A DNA stretch of 56,525 bases, from positions 1 through 56,525 of the forward strand of contig NZ_QOHF01000025.1 of the NCBI RefSeq assembly GCF_003319115.1, in the 5' to 3' direction. The notes beneath the pieces were generated by a model that saw only the letters and a program-made list of their open reading frames with translations, had not been told where the DNA came from and did not search any database. The DNA is from Geodermatophilus sp. TF02-6. GTDB taxonomy: Bacteria > Actinomycetota > Actinomycetes > Mycobacteriales > Geodermatophilaceae. Positions 37,354 through 46,601 of this stretch are shown piece by piece; the first letter of the stretch is position 1; every line of letters begins with the position of its first letter. The translations under genes were made by a program, and so were the position numbers.

Positions 37354-37426
37354 CGCGCCCGGCAGGGATCGAACCTGCGACCAAGTGCTTAGAAGGCACC
37401 TGCTCTATCCGCTGAGCTACGGGCGC
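37354..37426 (-). tRNA. tRNA-Arg (TCT)
   Basis: A 73-base minus-strand cloverleaf. Acceptor GCGCCCG pairs with CGGGCGC, the anticodon loop is CTTCTAA with anticodon TCT, and the T arm contains GGTTCGATCCC. CCA is not encoded. Gene remnants lie on both sides of it. Confidence 0.97.
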
Positions 37427-37491
37427 TCGGCACCCGATCATCCCACTCCCGCGGGGACGCCACGTGCTGCCGCGGGCCGTCGTCGCGCGCC

Positions 37492-37995
37492 CGGCGGCTG
37501 GACGTCGACTGCCGGACCGGCGCGCTCCCCGCGGAGGTGCTCCGCGCGTGCTCACCCGCGGCCGTGCTGGGCGTGGACCCCTCGGCCGCCTTCGTCACCC
37601 GGGCCGCGACGCACGTGGACGACCCGCAGGCCGCACGTGCGGTGGGTTCCGCGCAGGCGCTGCCCGTGGCCGACGCGTCGGTCGACGCGGTCGTGTCCGG
37701 ACCGGTGCTCGACTTCCTGCCGAACCGGCCCGCGGCCCTCGCCGAGATGCGACGGGGGGTGCGCCCCAGCGGGCCGGTCGCCGCCTGCGTGTGGGACCAC
37801 GCCGGCGGCATGCAGCTCATGCGGCGGTTCCGCGACGCCGCCGCCGAGCGCGACCCCGCCGCCCATGGGCTGGACCAGGGCGTGTACTTCCCGGGCTGCC
37901 GGCCCGAGCTGCTGCGGACCAGGCTGCCCACCGCGGACGACGGGACGATCCACCTGACCGCGCGTGCCTGGACGGTGTGCGGACGACGTCGCTGA
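37492..37995 (+). pseudogene. Class I SAM methyltransferase remnant
   Basis: The frame enters directly at a damaged motif I, RRLDVDCRTGAL, where the usual GxGTG is changed to DCRTG. It continues with family-like AVLGVDPSAAFVTRAA, AQALPVADASVDAVVSG and LAEMRRGVRPSGPVAACVW. The N-terminal helix region before motif I is missing; the tRNA gene begins 66 bases upstream. The C-terminal part is also shortened and ends in a 12-bp tandem repeat. The loss of the SAM-binding glycines suggests it is inactive. A GTG at 37537 could start a shorter protein. Confidence 0.65.
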
Positions 37996-38023
37996 GCAGG
38001 TCGCTGAGCAGGTCGCTGAGCAG
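37988..38023 (+). repeat. Three tandem copies of a 12-bp unit
   Basis: GTCGCTGAGCAG is repeated three times without change, followed by GTC. The first copy contains the stop of the methyltransferase remnant. The unit length is a multiple of three, but no gene is read through it on either strand. It could change copy number by slippage. Confidence 0.9.
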
Positions 38024-38203
38024 GTCATGGTGCCGAGGCGACCACCGGGTGCGGACGGGGACGGTGCTGCCGTCCACAGGCGACAGCACCGTCCACAGAT
38101 GTCCGTCCCGACTCCCGCGCCGGTCGTTCGGCGCCCATGGTCTCGGTGGGCCGGCACCGCGCCGGCTGCCGCCGGCACCGGCGGAGCAGACCCGAGGAGC
38201 ACC

Positions 38204-38731
38204 GTGAACGACACCTACGTCACCGTCATCGGCAACGTCGTCGACGCGCCCCGCCGCTACAGCCCCGACGGCAGGAACCCCGTCACCAACTTCCGCATGG
38301 CCTCGACCGCCCGACGCTTCGACAACCGGACCCAGGAGTTCGTCGACGGCGGCACCTTCTGGGTCGACGTCGAGTGCTGGAACGAGCTGTCCGGCAACGT
38401 CTCCGGCAGCATCAGCAAGGGCGACCCCGTGATCGTCTACGGCGCGCTGACCACGCACAGCTGGGAGGGCGAGAACGGCCGGCGCAGCGTGCCGCGCATC
38501 CGCGCCACCGCCGTCGGCCCGAACCTGAACCGGGGCACGGCCCTGTTCAAGCGGAGCCGGTCGGCCCGCCCCGCCGAGGAGGGGGCGGTGCCGTCGCCGT
38601 CCTCCGCGGTTGACGACGCGTTCGCCCGGGAGCCCGGCCCACCCGTGCCGGCGCGGGACTACGAAGGCACCGGCGAGGCGTTGTACGAGACGGACACCGC
38701 CGATCTCGCCGCGGAACCCGCGCGCGTCTAG
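38204..38731 (+). CDS. ssb: Single-stranded DNA-binding protein
   Basis: 175 residues. The OB fold is clear: YVTVIGNVVDAPRRYSPDG, VTNFRMASTARRFDN, FWVDVECWNELSGNVSGSI and KGDPVIVYGALTTHSWE. The C-terminal tail is acidic but does not end in the canonical DDDIPF-type tip that recruits partner proteins. This suggests the second actinobacterial SSB, often linked to natural competence or development, rather than the replicative one. GAGGAG precedes the GTG by about 7 bases. Neighbours are not replication genes. Confidence 0.9.
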   Translation: MNDTYVTVIGNVVDAPRRYSPDGRNPVTNFRMASTARRFDNRTQEFVDGGTFWVDVECWNELSGNVSGSISKGDPVIVYGALTTHSWEGENGRRSVPRIRATAVGPNLNRGTALFKRSRSARPAEEGAVPSPSSAVDDAFAREPGPPVPARDYEGTGEALYETDTADLAAEPARV

Positions 38732-38768
38732 TCGCCCGGGGCTGGGAGGATCGGCGGGGAGACCGCAC

Positions 38769-38799
38769 GGGGTGGGCCGGCACTCGGCCGGCCCACCCC
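38769..38799 (+). terminator. GC-rich hairpin after ssb
   Basis: A 13-bp stem (GGGGTGGGCCGGC, 38769-38781, with 38787-38799) and a five-base loop lie 38 bases after the ssb stop and 38 bases before ettA. Its tight stem-loop shape fits an intrinsic terminator without a strong T tract. Confidence 0.75.
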
Positions 38800-38836
38800 T
38801 ACTCGCGAACCGACGGACGGAAGGCCGCACCCCCCA

Positions 38837-40507
<1,671 letters not shown>

Positions 40508-40511
40508 CGAA

Positions 40512-40568
40512 GGACCCTCCCGCCCCCCACTCCTCGCTCCGCTCGGATCGGGCCCCTGCGGGAGGGCC
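40512..40568 (+). repeat. GGACCC-hairpin repeat at the ettA 3' end
   Basis: GGACCCTCCCGC (40512-40523) pairs with GCGGGAGGGCC (40558-40568), leaving one bulged A. It begins four bases after the ettA stop (TGACGAAGGACCC, the same context as at 51076). The stem sequence differs from other copies on both arms together. Probably acts as a terminator. Confidence 0.85.
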
Positions 40569-40590
40569 ATTCCATGGCGTCACCACGGAG

Positions 40591-40620
40591 GGCCGGCCGG
40601 AGCACCCGCTCCGGCCGGCC
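40591..40620 (+). terminator. Strong hairpin downstream of ettA
   Basis: A perfect 13-bp stem (GGCCGGCCGGAGC with 40608-40620) and a four-base loop ACCC. It follows the repeat hairpin, so ettA is closed by two consecutive stem-loops. The remaining 120 bases to the thioesterase start show nothing else. Confidence 0.8.
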
Positions 40621-40742
40621 GCCGGCGTCTGCGGTCGGCCACCGCACGGGGGGGTGAGCAGGCATCGCGTGGCCGATCGGTCCCCGTGGGCGGTCGGGCA
40701 CCGCGTGCACGGCCGGGCACCCGATGCGGCAGGGTGGCGGCC

Positions 40743-41159
40743 GTGAGGCACACCGTGCAGGTCCCGATGCGCTGGTCGGACATGGACGCCTACGGCCACG
40801 TCAACAACGTGGTCTTCCTGGCCTACTTCGAGATGGCCCGCGTCGACCTGTTCTTCGACCGCGCCTCCCTGGAGGAGCAGACCGGGCTGCGCCGAGGCAC
40901 GGTCGTCGCCGCGCACGAGGTCCGCTACAAGCAGCCGGTGGTGTACTCCCGCGACCCGCTGGACGTCCACATCTGGGTGTCGGGCGTGCGCGCCGCGGCC
41001 TTCACCTGCCACTACGAGCTCTTCGACCACGGGCAGCAGGCGGTGACCGGCAACACCCTGCTGGTGCCCTTCGACTTCGCGATCGACCGGCCCCGCCGGC
41101 TCACCCCGGAGGAGAAGGCGTTCCTCGCCCGCTACACCGACGAGCCGCCCACGGCCTGA
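40743..41159 (+). CDS. Acyl-CoA thioesterase, 4HBT hot-dog family
   Basis: 138 residues with the 4-hydroxybenzoyl-CoA thioesterase pattern: RWSDMDAYGHVNNVVFLAYFE contains the catalytic Asp and the DxxGHVNN signature (split here as DAYGHVNN), followed by VVAAHEVRYKQPVVYSRDP. It should hydrolyse an acyl-CoA; the substrate is unknown. GTG start; a weak AGGG lies upstream. Confidence 0.9.
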   Translation: MRHTVQVPMRWSDMDAYGHVNNVVFLAYFEMARVDLFFDRASLEEQTGLRRGTVVAAHEVRYKQPVVYSRDPLDVHIWVSGVRAAAFTCHYELFDHGQQAVTGNTLLVPFDFAIDRPRRLTPEEKAFLARYTDEPPTA

Positions 41160-41185
41160 CCCGCGCCTGCCGTCCGAGTCGGTCG

Positions 41186-41626
41186 TCAGCGGGCGGGCGC
41201 GCCGTGCACCACGCCGCTGCCGGCGTGCAGCCAGTCCCGCGGGGGAGTCGTCTCGACCACCCGCTTGCCCAGCGGGAACAGCCCGACCGCGGCCAGCTTG
41301 AACGAGGCGATCCCGAACGGGATGCCGATGATCGTCAGGCAGAAGGCGATCCCGGCGGCGACGTGGACCAGCGCCAGCCACCAGCCGGCCACCAGGAACC
41401 ACAGCACGTTGCCCACCGCCGAGGCGACCCCGGCGCCGGGGGCCCGCACCGTCGTCCGGCCGAACGGCCACACGACGAAACCGGCCAGCCGGAACGCGGC
41501 GATGCCGAACGGGATCGTGACGACCAACAGGCAGGCGATCACCCCGGCGAGGAGGTAGGCCAGGGCCAGCATCCAGCCGTGCAGGACCAGCCAGACCAGG
41601 TTGAGCAGCGCCTTCAACGTGTCCAC
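41186..41626 (-). CDS. YccF-domain membrane protein
   Basis: 146 residues with two copies of the YccF unit: NLVWLVLHGWMLALAYLLAG with IPFGIAAFRLAGFVVWPFG, then NVLWFLVAGWWLALVHVAAG with IPFGIASFKLAAVGLFPLG. The duplicated IPFGIA-x-F motif defines the family, inner-membrane proteins of unknown role. Four membrane helices are likely. GTG 41626 lies immediately before the first helix, preceded by GGAACAG. Confidence 0.92.
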   Translation of the reverse strand: MDTLKALLNLVWLVLHGWMLALAYLLAGVIACLLVVTIPFGIAAFRLAGFVVWPFGRTTVRAPGAGVASAVGNVLWFLVAGWWLALVHVAAGIAFCLTIIGIPFGIASFKLAAVGLFPLGKRVVETTPPRDWLHAGSGVVHGAPAR

Positions 41627-41669
41627 ACCTGTTCCACGGACCGGGAGGCCGCCGGGTTCCATCGGTCGT

Positions 41670-41701
41670 CGTGCTCTGCCCACCGTGGTGGGCAGAGCAC
41701 G
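41670..41701. repeat. 32-bp near-perfect palindrome upstream of yccF
   Basis: CGTGCTCTGCCCACC (41670-41684) is repeated in inverted orientation at 41687-41701 with only two bases between. The minimal loop is unsuited to an RNA hairpin terminator and better suited to a dimeric DNA-binding protein. It lies 44 bases upstream of the yccF start and 82 bases past the MOSC stop. Confidence 0.8.
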
Positions 41702-41782
41702 AGCACGCGCGGACCGACCCCAGGTCGGGCCGGCACGGGCTGGGGCGCCGTCGGCAGGGGAGGGCGCGGACGGCGGGTGCGG

Positions 41783-42319
41783 TCAGCCGTCGACGACCCG
41801 CGGCACCGGACGGTCGGCCCCGGTGGGTGCGCCGCGCCGCGCCGCCTCCTCCTCGGAGACCGCTCGCACCGGCGCGCCCGGCGCGATCGCGGCGCCGGCG
41901 AACACCGCCGCGTTGATCCCGCCGCGGTGCACCATCGCCTTGACCAGGCGGGCTCCGGTCAGCCGCTCGAGGTGGGTGCACGGCGGGCAGCGCTTCACCC
42001 CGAACAGCAGCGCGTCGCCGACCGCGAACCAGCGGCCCACCAGCGCCGGCAGGTCGATCCCGGTGGTCACCAGGTTGCGGCGGGTGTCGCCCGGGGTCAG
42101 CGGCACGCCGACCTGCGCGGCGACGGCGGTGACGTCCGCGCCGTCGATCAGCGTCACCTGCTTCTCCAGCTGCGGGTACCGCGCCCAGGTGCCGCCGCCG
42201 AGGGCGTAGCGGTCGCCCTCCAGCCCCCGCCCGGCCAGCAACCGCGCGGCCGGCACCCGTCGCATCGGCGCGGCCGCGACCGCGGTCAGCCAGATGTCGG
42301 TCAGCACGCCGTCCGCCAT
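41783..42319 (-). CDS. MOSC-domain protein
   Basis: 178 residues. MOSC domains act in sulfur or molybdenum cofactor-dependent detoxification. Visible here: GRGLEGDRYALGGGTW near the N-terminus, TRRNLVTTGIDLPALVGRWF, and FGVKRCPPCTHLERLTG with the conserved cysteine. The ATG shares a base with the stop of the bioN gene, so it is expressed with the biotin transporter. The reason for that link is not known; biotin synthase and sulfur supply is one idea. Confidence 0.88.
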   Translation of the reverse strand: MADGVLTDIWLTAVAAAPMRRVPAARLLAGRGLEGDRYALGGGTWARYPQLEKQVTLIDGADVTAVAAQVGVPLTPGDTRRNLVTTGIDLPALVGRWFAVGDALLFGVKRCPPCTHLERLTGARLVKAMVHRGGINAAVFAGAAIAPGAPVRAVSEEEAARRGAPTGADRPVPRVVDG

Positions 42320-42951
42320 CACGCCCTCCCCGGGGAGGCCCGGCGCGCCGGCACGTCGTCGGCGCCGCGGGCGTCGAGGGCCTCGCTGAGCGTGTGCGCC
42401 AGCCGCAGCACCGCGATCAGCAGCGGCACCACCGCGCCCAGCCGCACCCGCTGCGCCCCCCGGGCGGCCTGGGCCTCCCGGATCCGGGCCGCCTGCTCGG
42501 CGACCAGCGGGATGAACCGCAGCGTCATGGCGATCACCAGGCCGACCCGGGCCGGGCGCACCCCGACCAGGCGCAGCGGCCGGGCCAGCCACTCCACCAC
42601 GGCGACCAGCGCGGTCACCCGGGTGGTCGCGGTGACCAGCGCCGCGGCGAGCACCAACACCAGCAGGCGCAGCACCGCCACCGCCCCGGTCGCGGCGTCG
42701 GTCACCACCAGGTGAAAGCCGAACAGCACCGCCAGCAGCACCCACACCGGCCGCACCTGCGCCCACAGCACCCCGACCGGCAGCCGGGCGACGCCCAGCC
42801 CGAGCACCAGCACCCCGGCCAGCACGCCGGCCAGCACCTCGACCCGGGAGACCGCGAACAGCCCGACGCCCAGTCCGGCGAGCACCGCCAGCTTCAGCCC
42901 CGCCGGCGCCCGGTGCACCGGGCTGGTGCCCGGCACGTACAGCGAGAGCAT
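42319..42951 (-). CDS. bioN: ECF transporter transmembrane protein (biotin)
   Basis: 210 residues with five to six hydrophobic helices. The two coupling motifs of EcfT proteins are present, AAQARG-like EAQAARGA and EALDARGA, which contact the ATPases. With BioM and BioY it imports biotin. The ATG shares a base with the bioM stop (TGATG) and the stop shares a base with the MOSC start. Biotin is needed by the carboxylase encoded at 12732-14726. Confidence 0.92.
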   Translation of the reverse strand: MLSLYVPGTSPVHRAPAGLKLAVLAGLGVGLFAVSRVEVLAGVLAGVLVLGLGVARLPVGVLWAQVRPVWVLLAVLFGFHLVVTDAATGAVAVLRLLVLVLAAALVTATTRVTALVAVVEWLARPLRLVGVRPARVGLVIAMTLRFIPLVAEQAARIREAQAARGAQRVRLGAVVPLLIAVLRLAHTLSEALDARGADDVPARRASPGRA

Positions 42952-43682
42952 CAGCCCATCCTCGCCACGTACCAGCCCAGCGTCTCGGCCGGCGTGCCGT
43001 CGGCGACCACCCGGCCGTCGGCGAAGACCAGCACCCGGTCGAAGCCGGCCAGCAGGTCCAGGTGGTGGGTGACCACCACGACGTCCTGCTCCAGCTCCTC
43101 GATCACCCGGGCCACCCGCCGGGTGTTGGCCAGGTCCAGCAGCGTGGTCGGCTCGTCGAAGACCACCCGCTGCGGTCGCATCACCAGCACCCCGGCGATA
43201 GCCAGCAGCTGCTTCTGCCCACCGGAGAGCAGGTGCGCCGGGTGGTCGCGGTGCCCGTCGAGCCCGTAGCGCACCAGCACCTCGGCCACCCGGCGGTCCC
43301 GCTCGGCGGCGGGCACGCCCTGGTTGGCCAGCCCGAAGGCGACGTCCTCGGCGACCGTGGGGTGCACGATCTGCGCGTCGGGGTCCTGGAAGACGAACCC
43401 GACCCGCCGGCGCACTTCGCGGCCCTGCGTGCGGGTGTCCAGCCCGTCGATGAGCACCGTGCCCGCCGAGGGCACCACCAGCCCGTTGAGCAGCCGGGCG
43501 AAGGTGCTCTTGCCCGAGCCGTTGGCGCCGATGACCCCGATCCGCGGCTCGGTCAGGCTCAGCGTGACGCCGTCCAGCACCGCGCGCTCACCGTAGGCGT
43601 GGGCGACCTCGCGCAGCTCGATCGCCGTCCGCGGGCCGGACGCGGCGACGGCGACCCCGGCGGCGCGCCGTGCGAAACGCAT
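42951..43682 (-). CDS. bioM: ECF transporter ATPase (biotin)
   Basis: 243 residues. Walker A is [14 protein letters not shown], the Q loop [15 protein letters not shown], the signature [18 protein letters not shown], Walker [14 protein letters not shown] and the switch histidine is in [10 protein letters not shown]. This is the cobalt/ECF-type ABC ATPase. A single ATPase gene is present, as usual for BioMNY systems. The start lies three bases after the bioY stop. Confidence 0.95.
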   Translation of the reverse strand: MRFARRAAGVAVAASGPRTAIELREVAHAYGERAVLDGVTLSLTEPRIGVIGANGSGKSTFARLLNGLVVPSAGTVLIDGLDTRTQGREVRRRVGFVFQDPDAQIVHPTVAEDVAFGLANQGVPAAERDRRVAEVLVRYGLDGHRDHPAHLLSGGQKQLLAIAGVLVMRPQRVVFDEPTTLLDLANTRRVARVIEELEQDVVVVTHHLDLLAGFDRVLVFADGRVVADGTPAETLGWYVARMG

Positions 43683-43685
43683 GCC

Positions 43686-44252
43686 TCAGCCGGCGGTCGC
43701 CCGCCGGGTCGGCGCCTCGATCACCGGATAGGCGCGGCGCACGGCCACCGCCACCACCGAGGCGGCTGCCGCCTTGACCAGGTCACCGGGGACGAACGCC
43801 AGCGCGCCGGTGGCCGACGCCGCCAGCGGCAGATCGCCGAACAGGCTGGTGAACGGAATGCCGATGGCGTAGACCACGACGATCCCGCCGAGCAGGTTGG
43901 CCACCAGCGCCCAGGCCAGGGTGTAGCGCCGCCAGCACAGCTGGGTCAGCCAGCCGATGACGAACGCGGCCACCGGCCAGCTGTACAGGTAGCCGGCCGA
44001 GGGGCCGACGAAGACCCCCAGCCCGCCGCGGCCACCGGAGAGCACCGGAACGCCCACGGCGACCACGGCCAGGAACACCAGCAACGCCAGCCCACCGCGA
44101 CGAGCGCCCAACACCGACCCGGCCAGCATCACACCCAGCGTCTGCGCGGTGATCGGCACCGGCAGACCCGACACCGGCACCGGCGGGACCAACCCCAGCA
44201 CAGCCACGATCGCCGCGAACAACGCGACATAGGCCAGGTCCCTGGTCCTCAC
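43686..44252 (-). CDS. bioY: Biotin-specific ECF S component
   Basis: 188 residues with six membrane helices. BioY features are VPVPITAQTLGVMLAGSVLG and GPSAGYLYSWPVAAFVIGWL, the biotin-binding family motifs. It captures biotin outside and delivers it through BioN, powered by BioM. GTG 44252 is preceded by GGGGAGGAG. First gene of the bioY-bioM-bioN-MOSC operon. No BirA- or BioQ-type operator was recognised upstream. Confidence 0.95.
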   Translation of the reverse strand: MRTRDLAYVALFAAIVAVLGLVPPVPVSGLPVPITAQTLGVMLAGSVLGARRGGLALLVFLAVVAVGVPVLSGGRGGLGVFVGPSAGYLYSWPVAAFVIGWLTQLCWRRYTLAWALVANLLGGIVVVYAIGIPFTSLFGDLPLAASATGALAFVPGDLVKAAAASVVAVAVRRAYPVIEAPTRRATAG

Positions 44253-44340
44253 GGTGCACTCCTCCCCGGGCGCGGCCCGCCCGCGCGGCCCCCGGCGCAA
44301 GGTACCCGAGGACGGACGGCCGGCCTCCCTGCAAGCGCCT

Positions 44341-44446
44341 GGCCCCGTCCCGGGCACCGCCGGCCCCGTCCCGGGTCCCGCCCCGAGCCTGCGAAGGGTG
44401 GGAGGACGGGGTCCTTCTACGAGGGGTGGGCAGGACGGGGACGTTC
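44341..44446. repeat. Double nested hairpin repeat between alpha-glucosidase and bioY
   Basis: Two left arms GGCCCCGTCC (44341-44350, 44362-44371) face two right arms, GGACGGGGTCC (44404-44414) and GGACGGGG (44433-44440). This gives one element within the loop of another. It lies directly behind the alpha-glucosidase stop, in the region upstream of bioY. Confidence 0.8.
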
Positions 44447-44447
44447 C

Positions 44448-46040
44448 TCAGACGCGCAGCCAGACCGCGGCGTCCGCCGGCAGGACCCCGCCGGAGACGT
44501 CGGCGCTGGCCAGCAGCACCTCCCCCTCGGGCAGCGGGACGCCGTCCCCCGAGGCGTTGAGCAGGCACACCAGCCCGCCCGGACGGCGGAACGCCAGGCA
44601 CCCCTGCGGTGCGGGCAGCCACTCCAGCGCGTCCCCGGCGAACACCGGCGACGTCCGGCGCAGCGCCAGCGCCGACCGGTACAGCGCCAGCACCGACCCG
44701 GGGTCGGCCTCCTGCGCCGCCACGGTCAGCGGCCCCCAGCCCTCCGGCATCGGCAGCCAGGTGTCGCGGCGGCTGGAGAAGCCGTACGAGGGCTCGTCGC
44801 CCGACCACGGCAGCGGGACGCGGCAGGCGTCGCGGCCACGCTCGGTGCGCCCGGAGCGCTCCCAGATCGGGTCCTGCAGCACCTCGTCGGGCAGGTCGAC
44901 GTCGGGCAGGCCCAGCTCGTCGCCGTTGTAGAGGTAGGCCGCCCCGGGCAGGGCCAGCTGCAGCAGCGCCGCGGCCCGCGCCCGGCGGGTACCCAGCTCG
45001 CCGCCGCCGTAGCGGGTGACGTGCCGCGGACGGTCGTGGTTGGACAGCACCCAGCAGGCCGGCGCCGGCGTCCCGGACACGGTGGCCAGCGAGTGGACGA
45101 CGGCGTCGCGCAGCTCCTCGGCCGACCAGTGCGCCGTCAGCAGCTTGAAGTTGAACGCCAGCTGCAGCTCGTCGGCGCGCAGGTACTGGGCCAGCCGGTC
45201 GTCGTCGGAGACCCACACCTCGCCCACCGCCATGGCGCCGGGGTACTGGTCGAGCACCTTGCGGATGTGCCGGTGCACCTCGTGCACCCCGTCGTTGTCG
45301 AAGCGGTGGTCGCCGGGGCCGTGGTCGTCGAGCAGGCCGGTGTCCTCCATCGGCACCATGTCCGGCAGCCCCGCGGGCTTGGCCATGCCGTGCGCGACGT
45401 CGATGCGGAACCCGTCGACGCCGCGGTCGAGCCAGAACCGCATCGTCTCCTCGAGGTCGGCGATCACCTCGGGGTTGGCGAAGTCCAGGTCCGGCTGCTC
45501 GGGCGCGAAGATGTGCAGGTACCACTGGCCGTCGTCCACCCGGGTCCAGGCCGGCCCGCCGAACACCGAGGGCCAGTTGTTCGGCGGCTCGGCGCCGTCG
45601 GGCCCGCGGCCGTCGCGGAACAGGTAGCGCGCCCGCTCGGGCGAGCCGGGGCCGGCGGCCAGCGCCGTGGCGAACCACTCGCGCTGGTGCGAGCTGTGGT
45701 TGGGCACCAGGTCGACGGTCACGCGGATGCCCAGCGCGTGGGCCTCGGCCAGCAGCGCGTCGAACTCGGCGAGGTCGCCGAAGACGGGCTCGACGTCGCG
45801 CGGGTCGGCGACGTCGTAGCCGTGGTCGGCCATGGGGGAGGGGTAGAACGGCGTGATCCAGAGGGCGTCGACGCCGAGCTCGGCCAGGTACGGCAGGCGC
45901 GAGCGGATGCCGGCCAGGTCGCCCACGCCGTCGCCGGTGCCGTCGGCGAAGCTGCGGATGTAGACCTGGTAGAAGACGGCGTCGCGCCACCAGTCGGAGC
46001 CGGGGGTGCGGGCAGCGGGCAGGGACGGGTCCGGGCTCAC
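44448..46040 (-). CDS. GH13 alpha-glucosidase / oligo-1,6-glucosidase
   Basis: 530 residues. The four GH13 regions are visible: VDLVPNHSS, DGFRIDVAHG (nucleophile Asp), AVGEVWVSD (acid Glu) and VLSNHDRPR (stabiliser Asp). WWRDAVFYQVYIRSFADG and GDLAGIRSRLPYLAELGVDA are typical of the oligo-1,6-glucosidase subfamily that cuts malto- or isomalto-oligosaccharides. No signal peptide, so it acts on imported sugars. GTG start after GAGGAG. No sugar transporter or LacI regulator lies beside it. Confidence 0.95.
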   Translation of the reverse strand: MSPDPSLPAARTPGSDWWRDAVFYQVYIRSFADGTGDGVGDLAGIRSRLPYLAELGVDALWITPFYPSPMADHGYDVADPRDVEPVFGDLAEFDALLAEAHALGIRVTVDLVPNHSSHQREWFATALAAGPGSPERARYLFRDGRGPDGAEPPNNWPSVFGGPAWTRVDDGQWYLHIFAPEQPDLDFANPEVIADLEETMRFWLDRGVDGFRIDVAHGMAKPAGLPDMVPMEDTGLLDDHGPGDHRFDNDGVHEVHRHIRKVLDQYPGAMAVGEVWVSDDDRLAQYLRADELQLAFNFKLLTAHWSAEELRDAVVHSLATVSGTPAPACWVLSNHDRPRHVTRYGGGELGTRRARAAALLQLALPGAAYLYNGDELGLPDVDLPDEVLQDPIWERSGRTERGRDACRVPLPWSGDEPSYGFSSRRDTWLPMPEGWGPLTVAAQEADPGSVLALYRSALALRRTSPVFAGDALEWLPAPQGCLAFRRPGGLVCLLNASGDGVPLPEGEVLLASADVSGGVLPADAAVWLRV

Positions 46041-46071
46041 CGGGCTCCTCGGAGGTGTCGTAGGGGAGTGC

Positions 46072-46124
46072 GGCCGCCTGCGGGTCCCGCCCCGAGCGTG
46101 CGAGTGGCGGGGGGCAGGGGGTCC
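46072..46124. repeat. GGACCC-hairpin repeat upstream of alpha-glucosidase
   Basis: GGCCGCCTGC (46072-46081) pairs with GCAGGGGGTCC (46114-46124), with one mismatch and the usual bulged A. It is oriented as on the minus strand and lies in tandem with the copy at 46157-46210. It is not directly behind a recognised stop codon. Confidence 0.7.
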
Positions 46125-46156
46125 TTCTTCAGACGACGGACAGGCCGCCGGGCGGT

Positions 46157-46210
46157 GGCCCTGTCCAGAGGCTCGCGCCGAGCGTGCGAGGCGTGAGGAG
46201 GACAGGGTCC
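46157..46210 (-). repeat. GGACCC-hairpin repeat at the globin 3' end
   Basis: On the minus strand GGACCCTGTCC pairs with GGACAGGGCC (plus 46157-46166 with 46200-46210), one A bulged. It begins one base after the globin stop. The stem differs from neighbouring copies on both arms. Confidence 0.85.
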
Positions 46211-46211
46211 T

Positions 46212-46601
46212 TCAACGGTTCTGCATGCTGCGCGCCGCCATCTCCAGGTACCCCCACAGCGTGGCGTCCTGCTCGGGGGACAGCTGCAGGGAGTCGACGG
46301 CGTCGCGCATGTGTCGCAGCCACGCGTCGCGCTCGGCCGGGCCGATCGCGAACGGCGCGTGCCGCATGCGCAGCCGGGGGTGGCCGCGCTGGTCGGAGTA
46401 GGTGGTCGGCCCGCCCCAGTACTGCTCGAGGAACGTGCGCAGCCGGGTCTGGGCCCCCACCCAGTCGTCCTGCGGGTACAGCGGCGCCAGCACGGGGTCG
46501 GCGCGCACGCCGGCGTAGAAGCGGGCCACGAGGCGGGCGAAGGTCGCGGATCCGCCGACCTCCTCGTAGAAGGTCCGCGCCGACGGCAGGGACGAACTCA
46601 C
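46212..46601 (-). CDS. glbO: Truncated hemoglobin, group II (GlbO-like)
   Basis: 129 residues, normal for the family. [21 protein letters not shown] is the N-terminal part, with FY in the position of distal residues. [20 protein letters not shown] and [15 protein letters not shown] contain the proximal His, and AWLRHM the G8 Trp. Group II truncated globins bind O2 and NO. GTG 46601 overlaps the MFS stop (GTGA), so it is co-translated with the transporter. Confidence 0.95.
   Translation of the reverse strand: MSSSLPSARTFYEEVGGSATFARLVARFYAGVRADPVLAPLYPQDDWVGAQTRLRTFLEQYWGGPTTYSDQRGHPRLRMRHAPFAIGPAERDAWLRHMRDAVDSLQLSPEQDATLWGYLEMAARSMQNR

Noticed and set aside
37988..38023. Short CRISPR-like repeat array
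   Set aside because: Units are 12 bp, contiguous and without spacers, and there are no cas genes in the window.
44253..44340. Riboswitch upstream of bioY
   Set aside because: The leader is short and GC-rich with no recognisable conserved aptamer; biotin control is normally by repressor proteins.
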